A stretch of 64,000 bases of DNA from Burhinus oedicnemus (lineage: Eukaryota > Chordata > Aves > Charadriiformes > Burhinidae). This document shows, in pieces, positions 13,101-26,300 of this stretch (the first letter of the stretch is position 1; the number at the start of each line of letters is the position of its first letter). The notes beneath the pieces were generated by a model. It saw nothing but the letters and a program-made list of their open reading frames with translations. It made no database searches and was not told the origin of the DNA. Both the position numbers and the translations under genes were made by a program. The DNA is taken from positions 711,449 through 775,448 of the forward strand of contig VFFE01007081.1 of the NCBI GenBank assembly GCA_008921705.1, read 5' to 3'.

Positions 13101-16021
13101 AAATTTTCTGATTAATCAGTAGTACTCTTAGCCTGCTTGGTGACTGTAAGTATTTGAAGAGTTATGTGGCTCTTATTCGGACAGTCTTTCTGTCCCTATC
13201 ATTTGAAGAACTCTGGTTTCTTTCATGGTGGGGAAGGAGAAATGTGGGCTCCTCAGTTGCCTTTTTGTATTTCTGCTGAATCTCCCAGAGATGGAGCTTT
13301 GGACAAGCTGTGATGCAAGGTGGTATATTTCCTCTGAACACCGCAAGGTGTCTGCCCAGTCTTCCTTCTTCCTTGCTTCCATTTTTTGCCTTAACTTCCC
13401 AATCTTGTTTTTCTGTATTCCTGTCTCATCTCCACAGCTCTTTTCTTCTGTTCTACTCCTAGGTGTAAGTCAGCAATTTTCTCCAGCTTGGCTTTTCAGT
13501 GTCTTTCTCCCGCCCTGCCTTGACTCCCTAGCTGCCTGATCTGGTCCTCCCGTGGTTTCTTTCTCTTAATACTGAATGCAACAGTTACTGCCTTCTGCAC
13601 CCTAACATTGCGATTCAGAACTTTTTCTTTATGGCTACGTCAGCATTCCCATTATTGCATTAGTCTGGGGAAGGGAATACAAGCAGGAATGGCAAAGTGC
13701 AAATATAATGACATGATCTTTGATGTAAAGGTCTTATTAAATAGGAAAAAATATGCCATAGTATAGCAGGTAACCAGAAGAATGGAGATGACACACAGAG
13801 AAGATGTTATATCTGTAAAATCACAGTTTGCTTATCAAAGTCTTAGTATAGTGAGAGCTGTCTTTTTCCCTGTATCCTGAAAATGCTGTGATTTGTTCTG
13901 TGTACTTGTCAGGCTGTAGATGGGCTTTTGTGAACACCCTTGAGTGGCAAAGACAGCATGCTTGCAGAAGGAGAGGAAGAGTGAGTCTTGGGGAGAAGAG
14001 CAGAGAATAGGCTGTGGGAAAGCAGGGTACTGAGTCTGGTGGAAAGGGAAGAGCTAGCTAATATACAAGGGACCATTGGGAAGAAATGGCTCCAGTGTAG
14101 AGGAACCAGTAGAGGAACTGGGCCTAACATGATTAAATCAACCTGGTAGTAAGGTTATGTTGCACAGTTTTGATTAAGCATGGCAAAGGCAGTTAAGCAG
14201 CAGTTGGATCAGGACTTGAGCTCTGTGAGCAGGTGTGAGCTGAATCTTTAGAAATGTTGTGTGAGCAGCAAAATAAGAGGAGTTGCAAATGTACGTACAT
14301 TGGGGACTGGGGCAGCAAAGAAGTGTTGAAGTACTAGACACCTTGTGCCTTCAAAATCTAAATGGTAACCTTGCTTTAGTCTTTCAAAGTCACAAGAACT
14401 ACTGCTTACAGCACGTCCCTGACCAAATCTCTGAAAGAAGTGTCATTAGTGTTTCATTCATTACAGTACATCTCATGTCTTCTACCTCCTCTTACACAGT
14501 TTTTATTTGAAACTGGGTGTTTTCCCTAGATGAAATTCGTTACACTTGCTCTTACCTTAAGCTGTAAATAGGTAAGAAGTTTATTGTTTCTAGTACTGAC
14601 ATTTTAATTTGGTCCTTGTAATTGCTTCAGCAAGTTAAATGAACATTTCTCTGGCTAAACATCAGAGCCAGCTGTTAGGAGAACAGTGAGCTTCAGGATG
14701 AAGCTCATCATGTCTTCAGTATTAGATAGCCAAAGCATAAATTGTCTGTGTTGGTTTTACAGTTTCAACTAAAGCTATTGTCTGTCTTTTAGCAGATGCT
14801 TTATGCACTTGTCTCCATGGGATATCAGGGGATGTACTGACATGTGTTCTCCCTCACTGCTGATATCTATGCTCAGGATGAGCCTTTGTCTATCTTTGAG
14901 AGGCATGTTATACTAGAAATCCCAGTTTAGGGGTTTTATGAGTCAGAGCACAAATTCAAATGAGAAAAGTTCTCAGTGCTTCTTGGAAATTTTCATTGAC
15001 ACAGTGAACAGCTCAAAAATCTGCCCCACTCTGAAGACAGGTAGATCATCTAAAGGTTGGACTTTTTGATCTGTGTCAGAATTTTCTGTGTGTGCAGTCA
15101 GATATGTTGTTCTTCTATTTTGGAGCAGAGGTAACCTAGTTGGTAAATTGGGAATGAGTCTACCTATGTTAATTGCTTCAGCTAATGAGTATTCCAGTAT
15201 TTTGGGTTACAACACTTGCAGCAATATTGCTATGCTATTGTATTCTTGTGGACTGTGCTGCTTGAAGATCTTTTTTTTTTTCAGGTACACTTTCTTATGC
15301 TGTTCTCTGGTAAGAATCTAAAGTAATGAAAAGCCACACACATCAAATGTTCATAATGTGACATTTCCCGTATGTTCCTAAATCAAAAAAAGCTAATTAT
15401 GCCCCTGGTAACTCATAACACCAGTGAGATCATTTCATTCCCACTTATTCCAGAAATTCTCTTGACTTAGAATGATTAATCATATAAAGTGAAAGCTCAC
15501 AGTTTGCAACGTTGCAGAGCAGTTTATAGTAGAAATGAAGATGAATGCCATTTTGATCAAAAACTACAGAGAAAGGTGTGAAGAGACAATATGCATCCTT
15601 TCTTCTATTTTTGGCCTGTTTATAACAGGGCAAGAGAAGTATGGACCAAGGAGGTTTCAAAAAAACCCAAAACTGGTAATGCAAAAAGTTATCCAAAGAA
15701 TGATAACAACTATATGATACATTATAATAGTTATGAAACCTTTTTTTCAGGAAAACTATTTGGATTTTGGATTTTTTTCCCTCTTTGCTTATTCACATAC
15801 TAAACATCAATTTTTCTCAAAGCAGTCAGAATCTGCTGGGAAGTTCTGCAGAGCTCCTGAAGATGCTGAGATAATTTCTCTCTCCAATCACTTCAAGGAG
15901 AATTAAGGTGCTTACCAGGCCTAGGAAATGTCAAATACCAATCAATATTGTTTTCATAACTTCTAGTAGGCTAGGATCTATGAGTTTTCTTCATATTTGA
16001 TTGCTACCACCACAGAGCAGC

Positions 16022-16125
16022 AATAATAATACTTCGAATGTCATCTAGCACTTCAGATTTTCAAAGAAGCTTATATTGCTATTAGTTATAAGAAGTCGCC
16101 TTCCTTCTGGTGACCAAGAAACAGG
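16022..16125 (+). repeat. Ancient L3/MIR-type 3' end fragment
   Basis: The segment opens with 'aataataatactt'. It continues with 'atctagcacttcagattttcaaag', which I read as a diverged form of the amniote module built from 'aatacttgcactt', 'tatagcgccttt' and 'catctttcaaagcgc'. It then passes into a 'ttagttata' block and 'gtgacc', as expected further along that family. The match is from memory and diverged, so the family name is uncertain. Confidence 0.45.
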
Positions 16126-16340
16126 GGTCATGAAATACTTCCTTAACATTTATTTACATGACATTCCTTCTCATTAATTCAATAATTTTATACCTCATAA
16201 TAAGCATGGCTAATTGTCCTACGAGAAAAAAGCTTATAAGTTTCCCCATAAGTTTAAAAGGCAGTTACCTTTTCAAAGGTTAGGGTATTTTCATCAAAGA
16301 ATGGTATAGCTTTGTTGCACTTTCAGGGACTGTGTGTTTT

Positions 16341-17380
16341 ATCATAGAATTTAGAGCTGAAAAACTTCCATAAATCATGCAGTCCCTCTTCCTGATAGGG
16401 CAGGGAAACGTTCCTCACTGAACATTTTCTGCATTTGCCGAACCTTGAAGTATTGCAAGCAATGGGATTGCTGGTTTCTGCCATTTCCTTTGAGCTGTTC
16501 CATGGCCAAATGGACTGAACTGTCAGATGCTCATGATACACATCTCAAGCTTTCTTTTCGCCACTTCCTTTCCACTGTTTGGTATCACCACATTTTTCAA
16601 CTACTATTTCTGTTTAGTGTATTTTATGTTTATATACTTGGGTTGTTCTTGAGTATGACTCTAGCTATCCCCTAGTCTAGCTGTTCATATGCAATTATTT
16701 ATTCTTTTCTCATAATTAATTTGGTATAGGTTTGTTGAATTCCCTCCCTCCCTCCAGTTCTCCCCATTGTCCTCCAGTTCTTCGGTCTTTCTGGTGATAA
16801 AAGTTAAATGCCAGAGATCTGGGGATGGATCTAATTAGAGCTGAAGTAGGAGACTCTTCAATGTTCTGCCTGCTCTGAAAATGTGACATCCTTCCATATA
16901 AAGTTCATTAATCCACTGATTTGTTTGTTTTCACAAGCTTGTTATAGGTAATGGTGGACTTGTATTGCATTTCCAGTTTCACCTCTATTTCTTCTTTCCT
17001 GATCGCTCTAGTTTTGGAATTGCTAAGTTTTGGAACACTGTATCCTTTTAAAATCCTTTTCTTCTTCTCTAAATAGATTACAACTTAATTTTGCACTGCT
17101 GTTTTCTATTCATGTTTTAATAACTCTAGTTCAGTTTGTATTATTTTTCTGTCTTCACTAGTATGCATGACTTCTCCCAGTTTGTTACCATTTTCAGTTT
17201 TCATTAGCAAGTTCTCCACGATCGTTAGTGGATATGGTGATTAACACAATTTTTTTGACTTACACAGAACTCTGTGCTTCTTACATCATGCTCAGTAAAC
17301 TGTTCATCGTTAGTCTTTGAGCAATCCCTGAGATTTTAATCAAAGGAACAGCAAATAATGAGCCATGGAGCACCCTGATT
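16341..17380 (-). mobile_element. Old CR1-type LINE, 3' end leftmost, diverged
   Basis: Read on the plus strand, the left edge (atcatagaatttagagctg at 16341) and the following 'aatcatgcagtccctcttcctg' (16373-16394) are the reverse complement of a CR1-family 3' end. That end has a 'catagaat' tail and a 'tcatctagtcc' block. Further right, blocks around 16630-16720 resemble the antisense of the CR1 ORF2 C-terminal region. The best-supported part is 16341-16600; the extension to the CAAA tract at 17386 is inferred from the same strand composition. No open frame survives. This is an inactive, old, 5'-truncated LINE. Confidence 0.5.
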
Positions 17381-17385
17381 AAAGA

Positions 17386-17480
17386 AAACAAACAAACAAA
17401 CAAACAAACAAACAAACAAACAAAAAACCAAACCAAACAAAAAAACCCCAAAACAAAACAGAAAAAAGAGGGGGGAAAAA
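17386..17480. repeat. (CAAA)n tract and A-rich degenerate extension
   Basis: About nine to ten perfect CAAA units at 17386-17425, then A-rich sequence with irregular CC and GG interruptions to about 17480. It lies directly at the inner end of the old CR1, so it may have grown from an A-rich junction. Confidence 0.85.
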
Positions 17481-18479
17481 ATTGCTGACTTCAAGTGAGA
17501 GGATCAAAGTAACAAAGTTGTTCTGTAAGTCTGTGCTCTGAAGTCTATTATATTTAAAACTACAATGCTTGTATAAGTTTTGTTACTCTCAGAACTCTAA
17601 CCTCTAAAATAAATTAATTGGATTTTAACTCATAACAATATTCCTAGCATTGAAGCTCTGCTTACCTGAAGAAAAAAGGTTTTGAAAGGTGAAGGATGTT
17701 ACAATTTCCCATTGTTCTGTAAACATTTCCTGAATGTTTGTGTATTATGCAGTAATAATGATTTCTGTTATATCAAGTATCCTGCATATAAATACTGAAA
17801 ATGAAAGTTAACCACAACTGTATGTTGTTCTAAAAATGTGTCAAAATATTAAAATGCAATGACCTCTGAATATATATATATTTATATATATATTTACAGG
17901 CTTACTAATGTTAATTGATTGAATCATTCTAAAAGCCATCCCTAATCTTCCATAAGGTTGCTTAATATTTAAGAACTTAAATACCTTTGGTAAATCTCCA
18001 GCAGAACAGTTTTAGGAAATGCTGGATAACCTAGGTGGTGAAATAAACCCAAATTTAAATTATTTTTCTCTTTTGCTATTACCAGCTGAACCTGTTGCAC
18101 AATTATGTTCTTTTACCTTACAGTCTCGTTAGTCATAAGGGAAGAGGGTAAAAGGCCACAGGAATTTTTTGACTTATTACTTTTAAGAGCTTCTGAATTA
18201 CAAGTTTCTGAATTAAGGAGATAGATGTCCCTATAAAAACTGTGTCATTTCTGTGTCTTTTCACAATGAAAATGTTGGACGCTCCTTGGTTCCATGGATG
18301 CTACATTCATCATAACTGAGCCCAGAATGAATCCCTGTCTATGAAAAAGTGAACATAACAATTATATGATTCATATTTATTCATGCATTTCCTCACAATA
18401 GCCTAAGTCAGAAGCAGAAAAGCAAAATGCTAAAGGAAATTTCGTCCTTGAAACAGCTGAAATATGGTGCTGAAATGGA
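17481..18479. other. Noncoding stretch between two old CR1 copies
   Basis: No gene or recognisable repeat except the short alternating TA tract at about 17869-17893. Confidence 0.6.
17869..17893. repeat. (TA)n tract
   Basis: Alternating TA sequence with one TTT interruption, about 25 bases. Confidence 0.75.
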
Positions 18480-20200
18480 TAAAACGGACCATCCAGTCCT
18501 TTCTTTTGCATTTACTTTATAAGTGGTCTCTGATGTGTTTTTATCTGATGGTGCTTAGAAATCTCCAGTGAAAGAAATTCTATGACTTCCCAAGTTAATT
18601 TGCTCCATTTTTTTGCAACACTTATTATTTAAAAGGATTTTCCTAGTACGTAATCTATAACACAGAAATTAGCTGATTGCTTCTCCTTACTCTGGATATG
18701 GAACAAAATTCTGTGCTATGTTTTTACTAGCAGGTTTTACATACTGGACATTGTTAACATGTCTCCCTAACCCTTAGTTTTCAAGAGATTAAGTAACCAT
18801 TATTTTAACCTTTGCTCATAGGTCATTATTTATGTTTTTCCTCTTGCTCTGCCCTGGAATGCTAGAATTTTTGACACTTCTTAAAATTATGGTCATTACT
18901 GAATCAGTAATTTGGTTAGAGCTTCAGAAAGTACCAAGTAGACTGCAGTAATTATTTGTGGTATCTTACATGCAACATGTCGATTAATATGTCCCAGAAA
19001 GTTTTACCCTATCACTTGATATTGTTGTCTCATTTTCGTTTGTTATCCATTTAATACTCACCAGGTCCCTTTGCAATATATTCTTCCCCCAGTTTATTTG
19101 GCTTTCAATTTCTCCCTGGAGATGCTGCTTTCAGTTTGTTGTTAGTAAACTGATTTTTAGTTTTTCAAGATTATTTTGGATTCTGATTTGCTTTACAGTG
19201 TGTATGTGATCCTCCTCAATTTGGGATAGCCATAAATTACAGACCTGTTTTCTCTTTTCCAGTCTAAATTAAAATAAAAAATAACAATAAAAAAAAGGAA
19301 TAGCACAGAATTCTCAACAAACATCTTTGGATCCCTCCCCAGCAGACAGACTAAGTACTGTTTGAATTAATTTTATATAGTCTGTATGATAATGTTAACT
19401 GGAACGTATTTTGTAATTTGCATACATAAGTCTCACGTAGGAGACTGCCAAAAGCCTAATTAAAGTGAATATATCTTATATGTGGTATTTCATTCTAATC
19501 CACTAATATATCTAACCTGACAAAACAGGAAATTGAATTGGTTGAAAACCTTTTTTTCTTAACAAATACGCAGTCTGTTCTGATCACTTTGTTGTCTCTT
19601 TGTGCTTATAAATGGGCCATTTAATAATTTGTTCAAGTGTCTTTTGGGGTTAGAAGTCAGTTTGACCGTTCTGTAATTCCCTAAATTCTCTTTGTCAAAA
19701 TAGGTGCTGTGTTCATCCTTTTTTAGTCCCCTGTGTCCCCTTTTTTAATCCCCCATGTTCTTGCCTAGGGTCTTCAAGACAACCGTTAACAGTACAGGGA
19801 CTGCCTCCCTCCATTCCTTAGTATTCAAGAGTAAATTTCACACACCTTGTAACAGGGATACCCCTAGTTTATCTTACAGTTCCAGAAGCTACGCTTTCTT
19901 TGGAACCAACTTTTCTTGTTTCCCTTTGTTAAAATTGTGGTCAGCACTGATTAATCTTTTACTGAAGACAGAGGTCAGAGAAACATTAGGTGCTGCATCA
20001 TTTATTTGTTCTCCTTTGCGGTTTAAATAATGGTCTTAATCTTCATCCAAATGGACCTGCATAATCTTTTTGTTCCTTTATTTTTTTTTTTAATTTGAGT
20101 TTTATCCCTTCATACCTGCACTGCTCTTTATATTTCCATATTTGACACATGCCATTTATCTGAAACTTCTGCTCAATTTTTCTTATTATTGAAGAGTTGT
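18480..20200 (-). mobile_element. Long ancient amniote CR1 (L3-like) LINE, antisense to the plus strand
   Basis: The plus strand carries, in order, many blocks of the antisense strand of amniote CR1. Near 18520-18660 are a 'gtgtttttatctgatggtgcttagaaatctcc'-type block and 'aggattttcctagta'. Near 18735-18840 are 'tttacatactgg', 'aacatgtctccc' and 'tttgctcataggtcat'. Near 18965-19080 are 'cttacatgcaacatg', 'aatatgtcccagaa' and 'aggtccctttgcaa'. The minus-strand translation at about 19440-19470 reads HFN*AFGSL, a decayed DFSKAFDS-type reverse transcriptase motif (K to stop, D to G). Blocks near 19640-19720 and 19965-20010 continue the same order. It has the 3' end on the left, is heavily mutated and is certainly inactive. 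The right edge is approximate. Confidence 0.7.
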
Positions 20201-22662
20201 GCGGTTTTTACAATTTTCCACAGCACCAGAAGGTTGTGCCATTCCTACATTTAACACTGTCTCTCTCAGTAAATGGCACTTTTCACACTCTTTTGTACAT
20301 TACATTATCTTACCAAGACACCTATCTGTTCCGAATTGATTGAGGCTTATTCGATGAGAGCTCTTATGACAGCTCTTATTCCATCGTTTGTGTTGTGATA
20401 GTGCTCTATTCATTCATGAACGCTTGGACCCAAATTTATCTCTCTGCAGTCTCAAACAATTCTTCATTATTAGCTGGAAACAACTTAAAAATGTCACTTG
20501 CTGAGTGACTTCATCGACCTTCCCAAGCAAAGAATACCATGAGTATCTGTGCCTCCACCCTCCTTAAATTCAGCCATACAACATCTTGACTATAAACAGT
20601 AAAAAAAAAAAAAAATCGAGATTTTTATTAGTAGTTGGTCCATTATTTTTAAGTTTCACTCATATCATAGTGTCCATATGCATAGGTGTATTTGTTTACA
20701 GGATATAATAACACAGAGTGAGAAATATCTCCTTCATCTCTGGAATACATTTTTCAGCATATTCTCAAACCTGTCTCCATTAGAAATGTGAGATGGGATA
20801 AAACTGATCAGATGTCACCTGTCATAGTAGTTTAAATAAATTGTAGTTTCCCTTTCTTTACAATATATAAACAAAATAAAAATCCCTAATTTTGAACAGA
20901 CTGTTATACTACACTTAAACAGTTTTCAGTACTCAAACTTGTCAGCGCAGAAGCTTTAGTGAGCGTGTTATGTTCCTGTATGTCAATAACATTTATTTTA
21001 ATCTAACATAATTTGATAGTTATATGAGCCTCGACACAGTGTCAGTCAGTGCCTGTTCTGTATTCTCATGTAAATGCTCCTGTCAACAGGAGAAATCCTT
21101 GAAAGAAAAAGCAGAAGCAGGATGCTCTTGAATGGCTCATCCTGAAAAGGAAACAGGCACAGTTAAGAAAAGCAAGTACAGTCCTTCTGCTGTATCATCT
21201 AACAGCATTTCCAGCAATTAGCTTTACAATGGGGATCTGAAAGAGGAGAAATTCTGTTTCTCTGAGCACTTCAGCAACCCTTTATTCCAGGGAGGAACAG
21301 AAAATGAGCAGCAACTGTTTCCTGCGAAAGATGCTTCAGGTTGATCAAAGGCCCGTGCTTTGCCAAGTGTTTAATTTTGATTTCGATTCCTTTAAAGATA
21401 CTTTCCTAGTCTAGGTGCTTTCACTCAATCATACTGTTGTCCATTTCACTATGGGAAGGCTGGAGAGGGTCCATACAGCTTGTCTCATGCTTGAAAACTG
21501 GTGAAAGTTTTTGATCTGGAAAGGAGGACTGCAGAAAAAAACAGGCATCCACAAAAGAGACAGCAATGAGGGAAATTTCCTCTCTGGGATGTTACCCAGT
21601 CTGGTCCAGCGGTTAGAAGTCCCCTCCATTGTGGATGCAGTGCTGCCATGCCAGCATCCTTCTGTGGTCAGATGAAACACTAGCCTGGGAGGCTGGAAAG
21701 AGCTTCTTTGGCTTATCATTTCAAGACAAATACAAGGGGGCTGGCTGTGTTTCAAAGGGTCTTCAGTCAGCCTTCTTTCCCCCCTTTATCCCTCAAATCA
21801 CAGGATTTTGATATCAGCAGAAAATGGTTGTCAGTATTTTGAAACCATATTTGCTTTAGATCGTAATTTATGCATTGTGTTGACTCAAGCATCTTTTTTC
21901 AGTATATGTATTTTTCTATTACGAACAGATAATGCTAGTTACTACCTTTTACTGAAGTACAAATCCATGTTTAGTATAGGCTGTTACTGGAAAGATAACA
22001 AATTCAACTGCGAGTTTACAGTCAGGGATGATTCTTCACTAAAAAATCTCTAATTTAAAGTCTGAATGTTATTCAAAAGTCAAAATAGTATCAAAGGACA
22101 AGTTCTTTATTTAAATCTCAGATGGAATTGCTGAAGTAGTGCAGAATGTGTTTGCTAATAGATGTGCCTCCAATTGTACAAAGGCTATCTAAGTTAGCTG
22201 TTTTGGAGCTGAGATGTAGTGCATATTGAGGTCATATTTTAATGTCAAAGATGGTATTTTATAATTTTATTGCTACAGTTTAGCTGCAATCTTTAGAACT
22301 ATGGAGGCCCCAAATGTTGATTTGTTGATTGTCACTTGAGAGATGATTGTAGGTTTTCAGCAGACATAAAACACTGCCCAATGAGAATGCAAAAAAAAAA
22401 AAAAAAAAGTGTACATTTATGTTATGGAAGCTCAAGTGACTGCCTTTTTGTAATTTTTTTGTTGAATCAGTTCTGAGACTAAAAAAAAAATCTTACATCC
22501 ACACACATTTTCCACCTCCTAAAAATGTGTCTGAAATCTCTTGATCTAAAGAGTTCCATTAATTTTTCTGGTTTTCTTGCTCTGCTTTAGTGAATATGCA
22601 ATTGGAAAGTTCAGTACTGAATAGTTTTAGTTAAGAATTTCCTGGCTTGTTTTATTCTTGAT
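20201..22662. other. Noncoding stretch, no gene recognised
   Basis: AT-rich DNA with an 18-base A run at 22391-22408 and a shorter one near 20600. The 108-codon open frame on the minus strand at 21429-21755 resembles no family I know and is not flanked by clear exon signals. Confidence 0.6.
22391..22408. repeat. Poly(A) run, 18 bases
   Basis: Homopolymer of A without a recognisable retroposed body to its left. Confidence 0.8.
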
Positions 22663-23388
22663 TTAAAAAAAAAAAAAAAAAAAAAAANNNNNNNNNNNNN
22701 NNNNNNNNNNNNNNNNNNNNNNNNNNNNNNNNNNNNNNNNNNNNNNNNNNNNNNNNNNNNNNNNNNNNNNNNNNNNNNNNNNNNNNNNNNNNNNNNNNNN
22801 NNNNNNNNNNNNNNNNNNNNNNNNNNNNNNNNNNNNNNNNNNNNNNNNNNNNNNNNNNNNNNNNNNNNNNNNNNNNNNNNNNNNNNNNNNNNNNNNNNNN
22901 NNNNNNNNNNNNNNNNNNNNNNNNNNNNNNNNNNNNNNNNNNNNNNNNNNNNNNNNNNNNNNNNNNNNNNNNNNNNNNNNNNNNNNNNNNNNNNNNNNNN
23001 NNNNNNNNNNNNNNNNNNNNNNNNNNNNNNNNNNNNNNNNNNNNNNNNNNNNNNNNNNNNNNNNNNNNNNNNNNNNNNNNNNNNNNNNNNNNNNNNNNNN
23101 NNNNNNNNNNNNNNNNNNNNNNNNNNNNNNNNNNNNNNNNNNNNNNNNNNNNNNNNNNNNNNNNNNNNNNNNNNNNNNNNNNNNNNNNNNNNNNNNNNNN
23201 NNNNNNNNNNNNNNNNNNNNNNNNNNNNNNNNNNNNNNNNNNNNNNNNNNNNNNNNNNNNNNNNNNNNNNNNNNNNNNNNNNNNNNNNNNNNNNNNNNNN
23301 NNNNNNNNNNNNNNNNNNNNNNNNNNNNNNNNNNNNNNNNNNNNNNNNNNNNNNNNNNNNNNNNNNNNNNNNNNNNNNNNNNNNNNNN
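22663..23388. other. Poly(A) run adjoining a 701-base assembly gap
   Basis: About 25 A residues (22663-22687) run directly into 701 N characters (22688-23388). The gap begins inside the homopolymer, so the break is probably caused by the A run itself or by a repeat attached to it. Any open frame drawn across this region is an artefact of the N characters. Confidence 0.95.
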
Positions 23389-26300
23389 TGGTGCAAACAA
23401 TTGGTGTACTTTGTGATGCAAAGTACTCAGGCCTAAATTGATGAGTCTTGGCCTCTGTATTGACTTATACCTATGCCTCCTTTTTTTTTTTTTTCTTTCT
23501 AGATAACAGATATTTAAATTCACTGTGCACAAAGCACAGGTAGATTAAATGAAATCTGCTAACCCTAGTCATACAGTGGTTTCAAGTGACTTAATCTTTC
23601 ACAAGACTAGCTGAGCTAGTCATTGCGTTTTGACTTGGGAACTTTCACTGTCTGCAGGGTATTCTTGATATAAACCTGATTACTATTAACCTCTAATCAT
23701 CTGTCAGTATTGGAAGAATATTGAACTGCTGCGTATTCCATCTTCTTGCTAGTATATATAAGACTGTAGCCTGCAATTTTAAAGCTTTCTAATGTATTTA
23801 GTCAAACATACAAATTAATTTTTATCAGCAGTTTTCCACCTTTCTATTTGTTCTGCAGAGAAATTCAGATAGTTGACTCTTACTTGCTCAGAGTAGACAA
23901 AATATATATACACATATATCCCTGAGTTGAAGACGAGTTGAGGACATATGTGTATGTAAAGTACTTTCTTTTGAAATGTTAGTCTCTGCAATCTGAATTG
24001 GACCTCTGCCCTGCATAGATTTTCCTCCAAGAGAAGTAAGTGTGTTTGTTTTATAAACTGCACATTCTCTCATGCCAAGTTGCAACCCAAACTGCCCATA
24101 TTAAACAAATCTTCAAATATGTTATTTGAATCACTTTACAGTCCCTTCAGCGTGCCTGTTTTCTGCAAGCTGTCTTTTTGCACAACGAAACAATAGCTGA
24201 TATTAGTGTTGCTATGTTGCAACATAATGCTTGTTGTCTGAGAAAAAATAAACCATGCAGAATTCAGCTAAGGCAGTTTTAAGACATCATTTACTTGCTA
24301 AGGAGGAAAAGGGAGACAGATGGAAGTGGTGGAACCTATGGACACGTGACATCTTTGTCTTGAGCAGTCATTGCTAGTTTGTTTCACTGGGATTCAGTTT
24401 CAGGTGATGCTTTGTTGGCATAATCTTAGCACAAGGAATAGGACAAAGATTCAGGTTTCACAAATTCTCCAGCAGCAACGCAGCAATGACAAAAGTATGA
24501 TGCAACAGCAGGGTCTTTTCAAACCTGATAGTGTGCCACAATATTTTTTGACACCAAGAAAGAAGTTCACTCTCCACAAACAAACAGTAGGTGGGGTTCC
24601 TACTAAATGGTCGATAAGGTGCATTTACAACAGCAGTACTAGCAATGCTAACACCAGTGACTTACAATTCATTTTTCAGCTGTCCAAATAGTGATGGTGT
24701 TAGGCCTGGTGCAAACCATAAATGCTAGAGATGTACCACTATCAGTCTCCTCTAGGGTTCAGCAAATTATAAGCAGTGAAAAATGCACAGGAAAGAGCAC
24801 TTTCAGTCAACCCACAACTAATTTGGGTTTGGTGAGCTAAATTTGATTGATAATTTCAGGTTGAATAAAGTGTTTGGGGAGTTAGATACCATTCACAAAG
24901 CTAGCCAGGATGAATTTATAAGACTGCTTGTAATCCAGTCATCAGATCAGTCATATAGAGTTAACCAGACCTCTTCTATACATGTTAAAGTTAGAGGAAG
25001 GTTGTGAACTGAAGTTCTCCACTCTTCTTGTATTGAGGCATTTTGCTCCTGTTGGTGATGAAATTCAGCAGTGTAAAAACCTGGATGTTGTATCTTACAG
25101 GCAAGGGAATGGCTCAGCCTCTCCTGCTGAGATTGTTTCACTTTGTATAAACACCTAAAAAAATAATAATTAGAAGGGAGCCTGATGTCCAGCCATGATT
25201 GCCAGGCTTTACAGCAAATCTCGTTTACTCTGTGAGCATTTACATTCAATGTTCAGCTAAACATTATAAACAGTGTGACTTAAAAAAAGAAAAAGAAAAA
25301 ACAACTAACATGGATATGAAATTTCTTTCTGTATATGGCAGCATCCTAAACACCACTTCAGATTCCTGCTCTGAATTGGGAGAGGTGGTATTCTGAATAT
25401 AAGTATTCCTATGGCAAGTAAGTGTTCTAATCATATACAGACATCTTTGCAATGTTACCTAAGTGCCCTTTTGCGTCCAACATTTTGGTTTCATTAAGAA
25501 GATCCAGAAACAAGTAATGTTTGACTCAAAAAAATCATCTTAAGTTTTATGATATTCCTGAAAAGATTCCTTTTTTTGTGTTAAAATTTTTCTACTTGAC
25601 GTTGAGTACAATTAGGACACATACTTGTCAGTTATTGCTTGCTAAAGTAAGAAGCTATGTGACCTCCAAGGAATTAATATTTATAGAAAAGGCCAAAGAT
25701 GACTAAAAATGAATAGAGATGAAAGATTTTAATAGAAGTATTTTAAAGTATGCTGGCATTTTAGTATCTTTCCTCTATTTCTAGAATACCACATATTCCA
25801 AACTCCATGTACAGTCTTTTGCTTATTTTAATGAGAAGCCAGAAAACAGAGTTATCCATCTACTGCACTTTGAATCAGGGCAGGAACCGCTACTGCTGTT
25901 GTCAGACTATGGCTTAAGGCAGACAACATAGGTGGATACTGGAATTTGATGTACAACTGGTAGCTGCTGCTACTTTAAATGCATTACTTGCATACTGTTT
26001 GTGTCTGCTGTGGCAGGGTTAGGGCTATCTCCACAGGGATGCTTGGAGGAGGGAAGGAGGAAAAATGCTTTATACTCTGCTTACACTCGGGATATTTTTG
26101 TCCTATAGAAACAGATGTGTAAATAAGGAGTGGATACAAAGAATGTGTGAGAAGATGTGAAAGCTTTCCAGACGCAGAGGTGTCCTCGCTGGGGAGCCCA
26201 GTGATCCTGTCCCTTGCAATGGTGCTGTAGAGAGCACCTGCACTGGGCCTGCGTAGGCCATATGGGGGGCCGGAGGGACACTCGGGATCCGGATGGCCGA

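Larger units (their letters stand above)
6931..16021. other. Noncoding AT-rich stretch, no gene recognised
   Basis: Nine kilobases without a recognisable gene or long repeat. It holds a short perfect hairpin (9758-9786) and a heptamer repeat (10153-10180), listed separately. Open frames of 60-121 codons occur on both strands with no domain signature. Much of the stretch is probably intron or intergenic DNA. Confidence 0.65.

Noticed and set aside
22611..23532. Two long minus-strand open frames of 261 and 289 codons
   Set aside because: They consist almost entirely of N characters in the assembly gap; only a few real codons lie at their ends.
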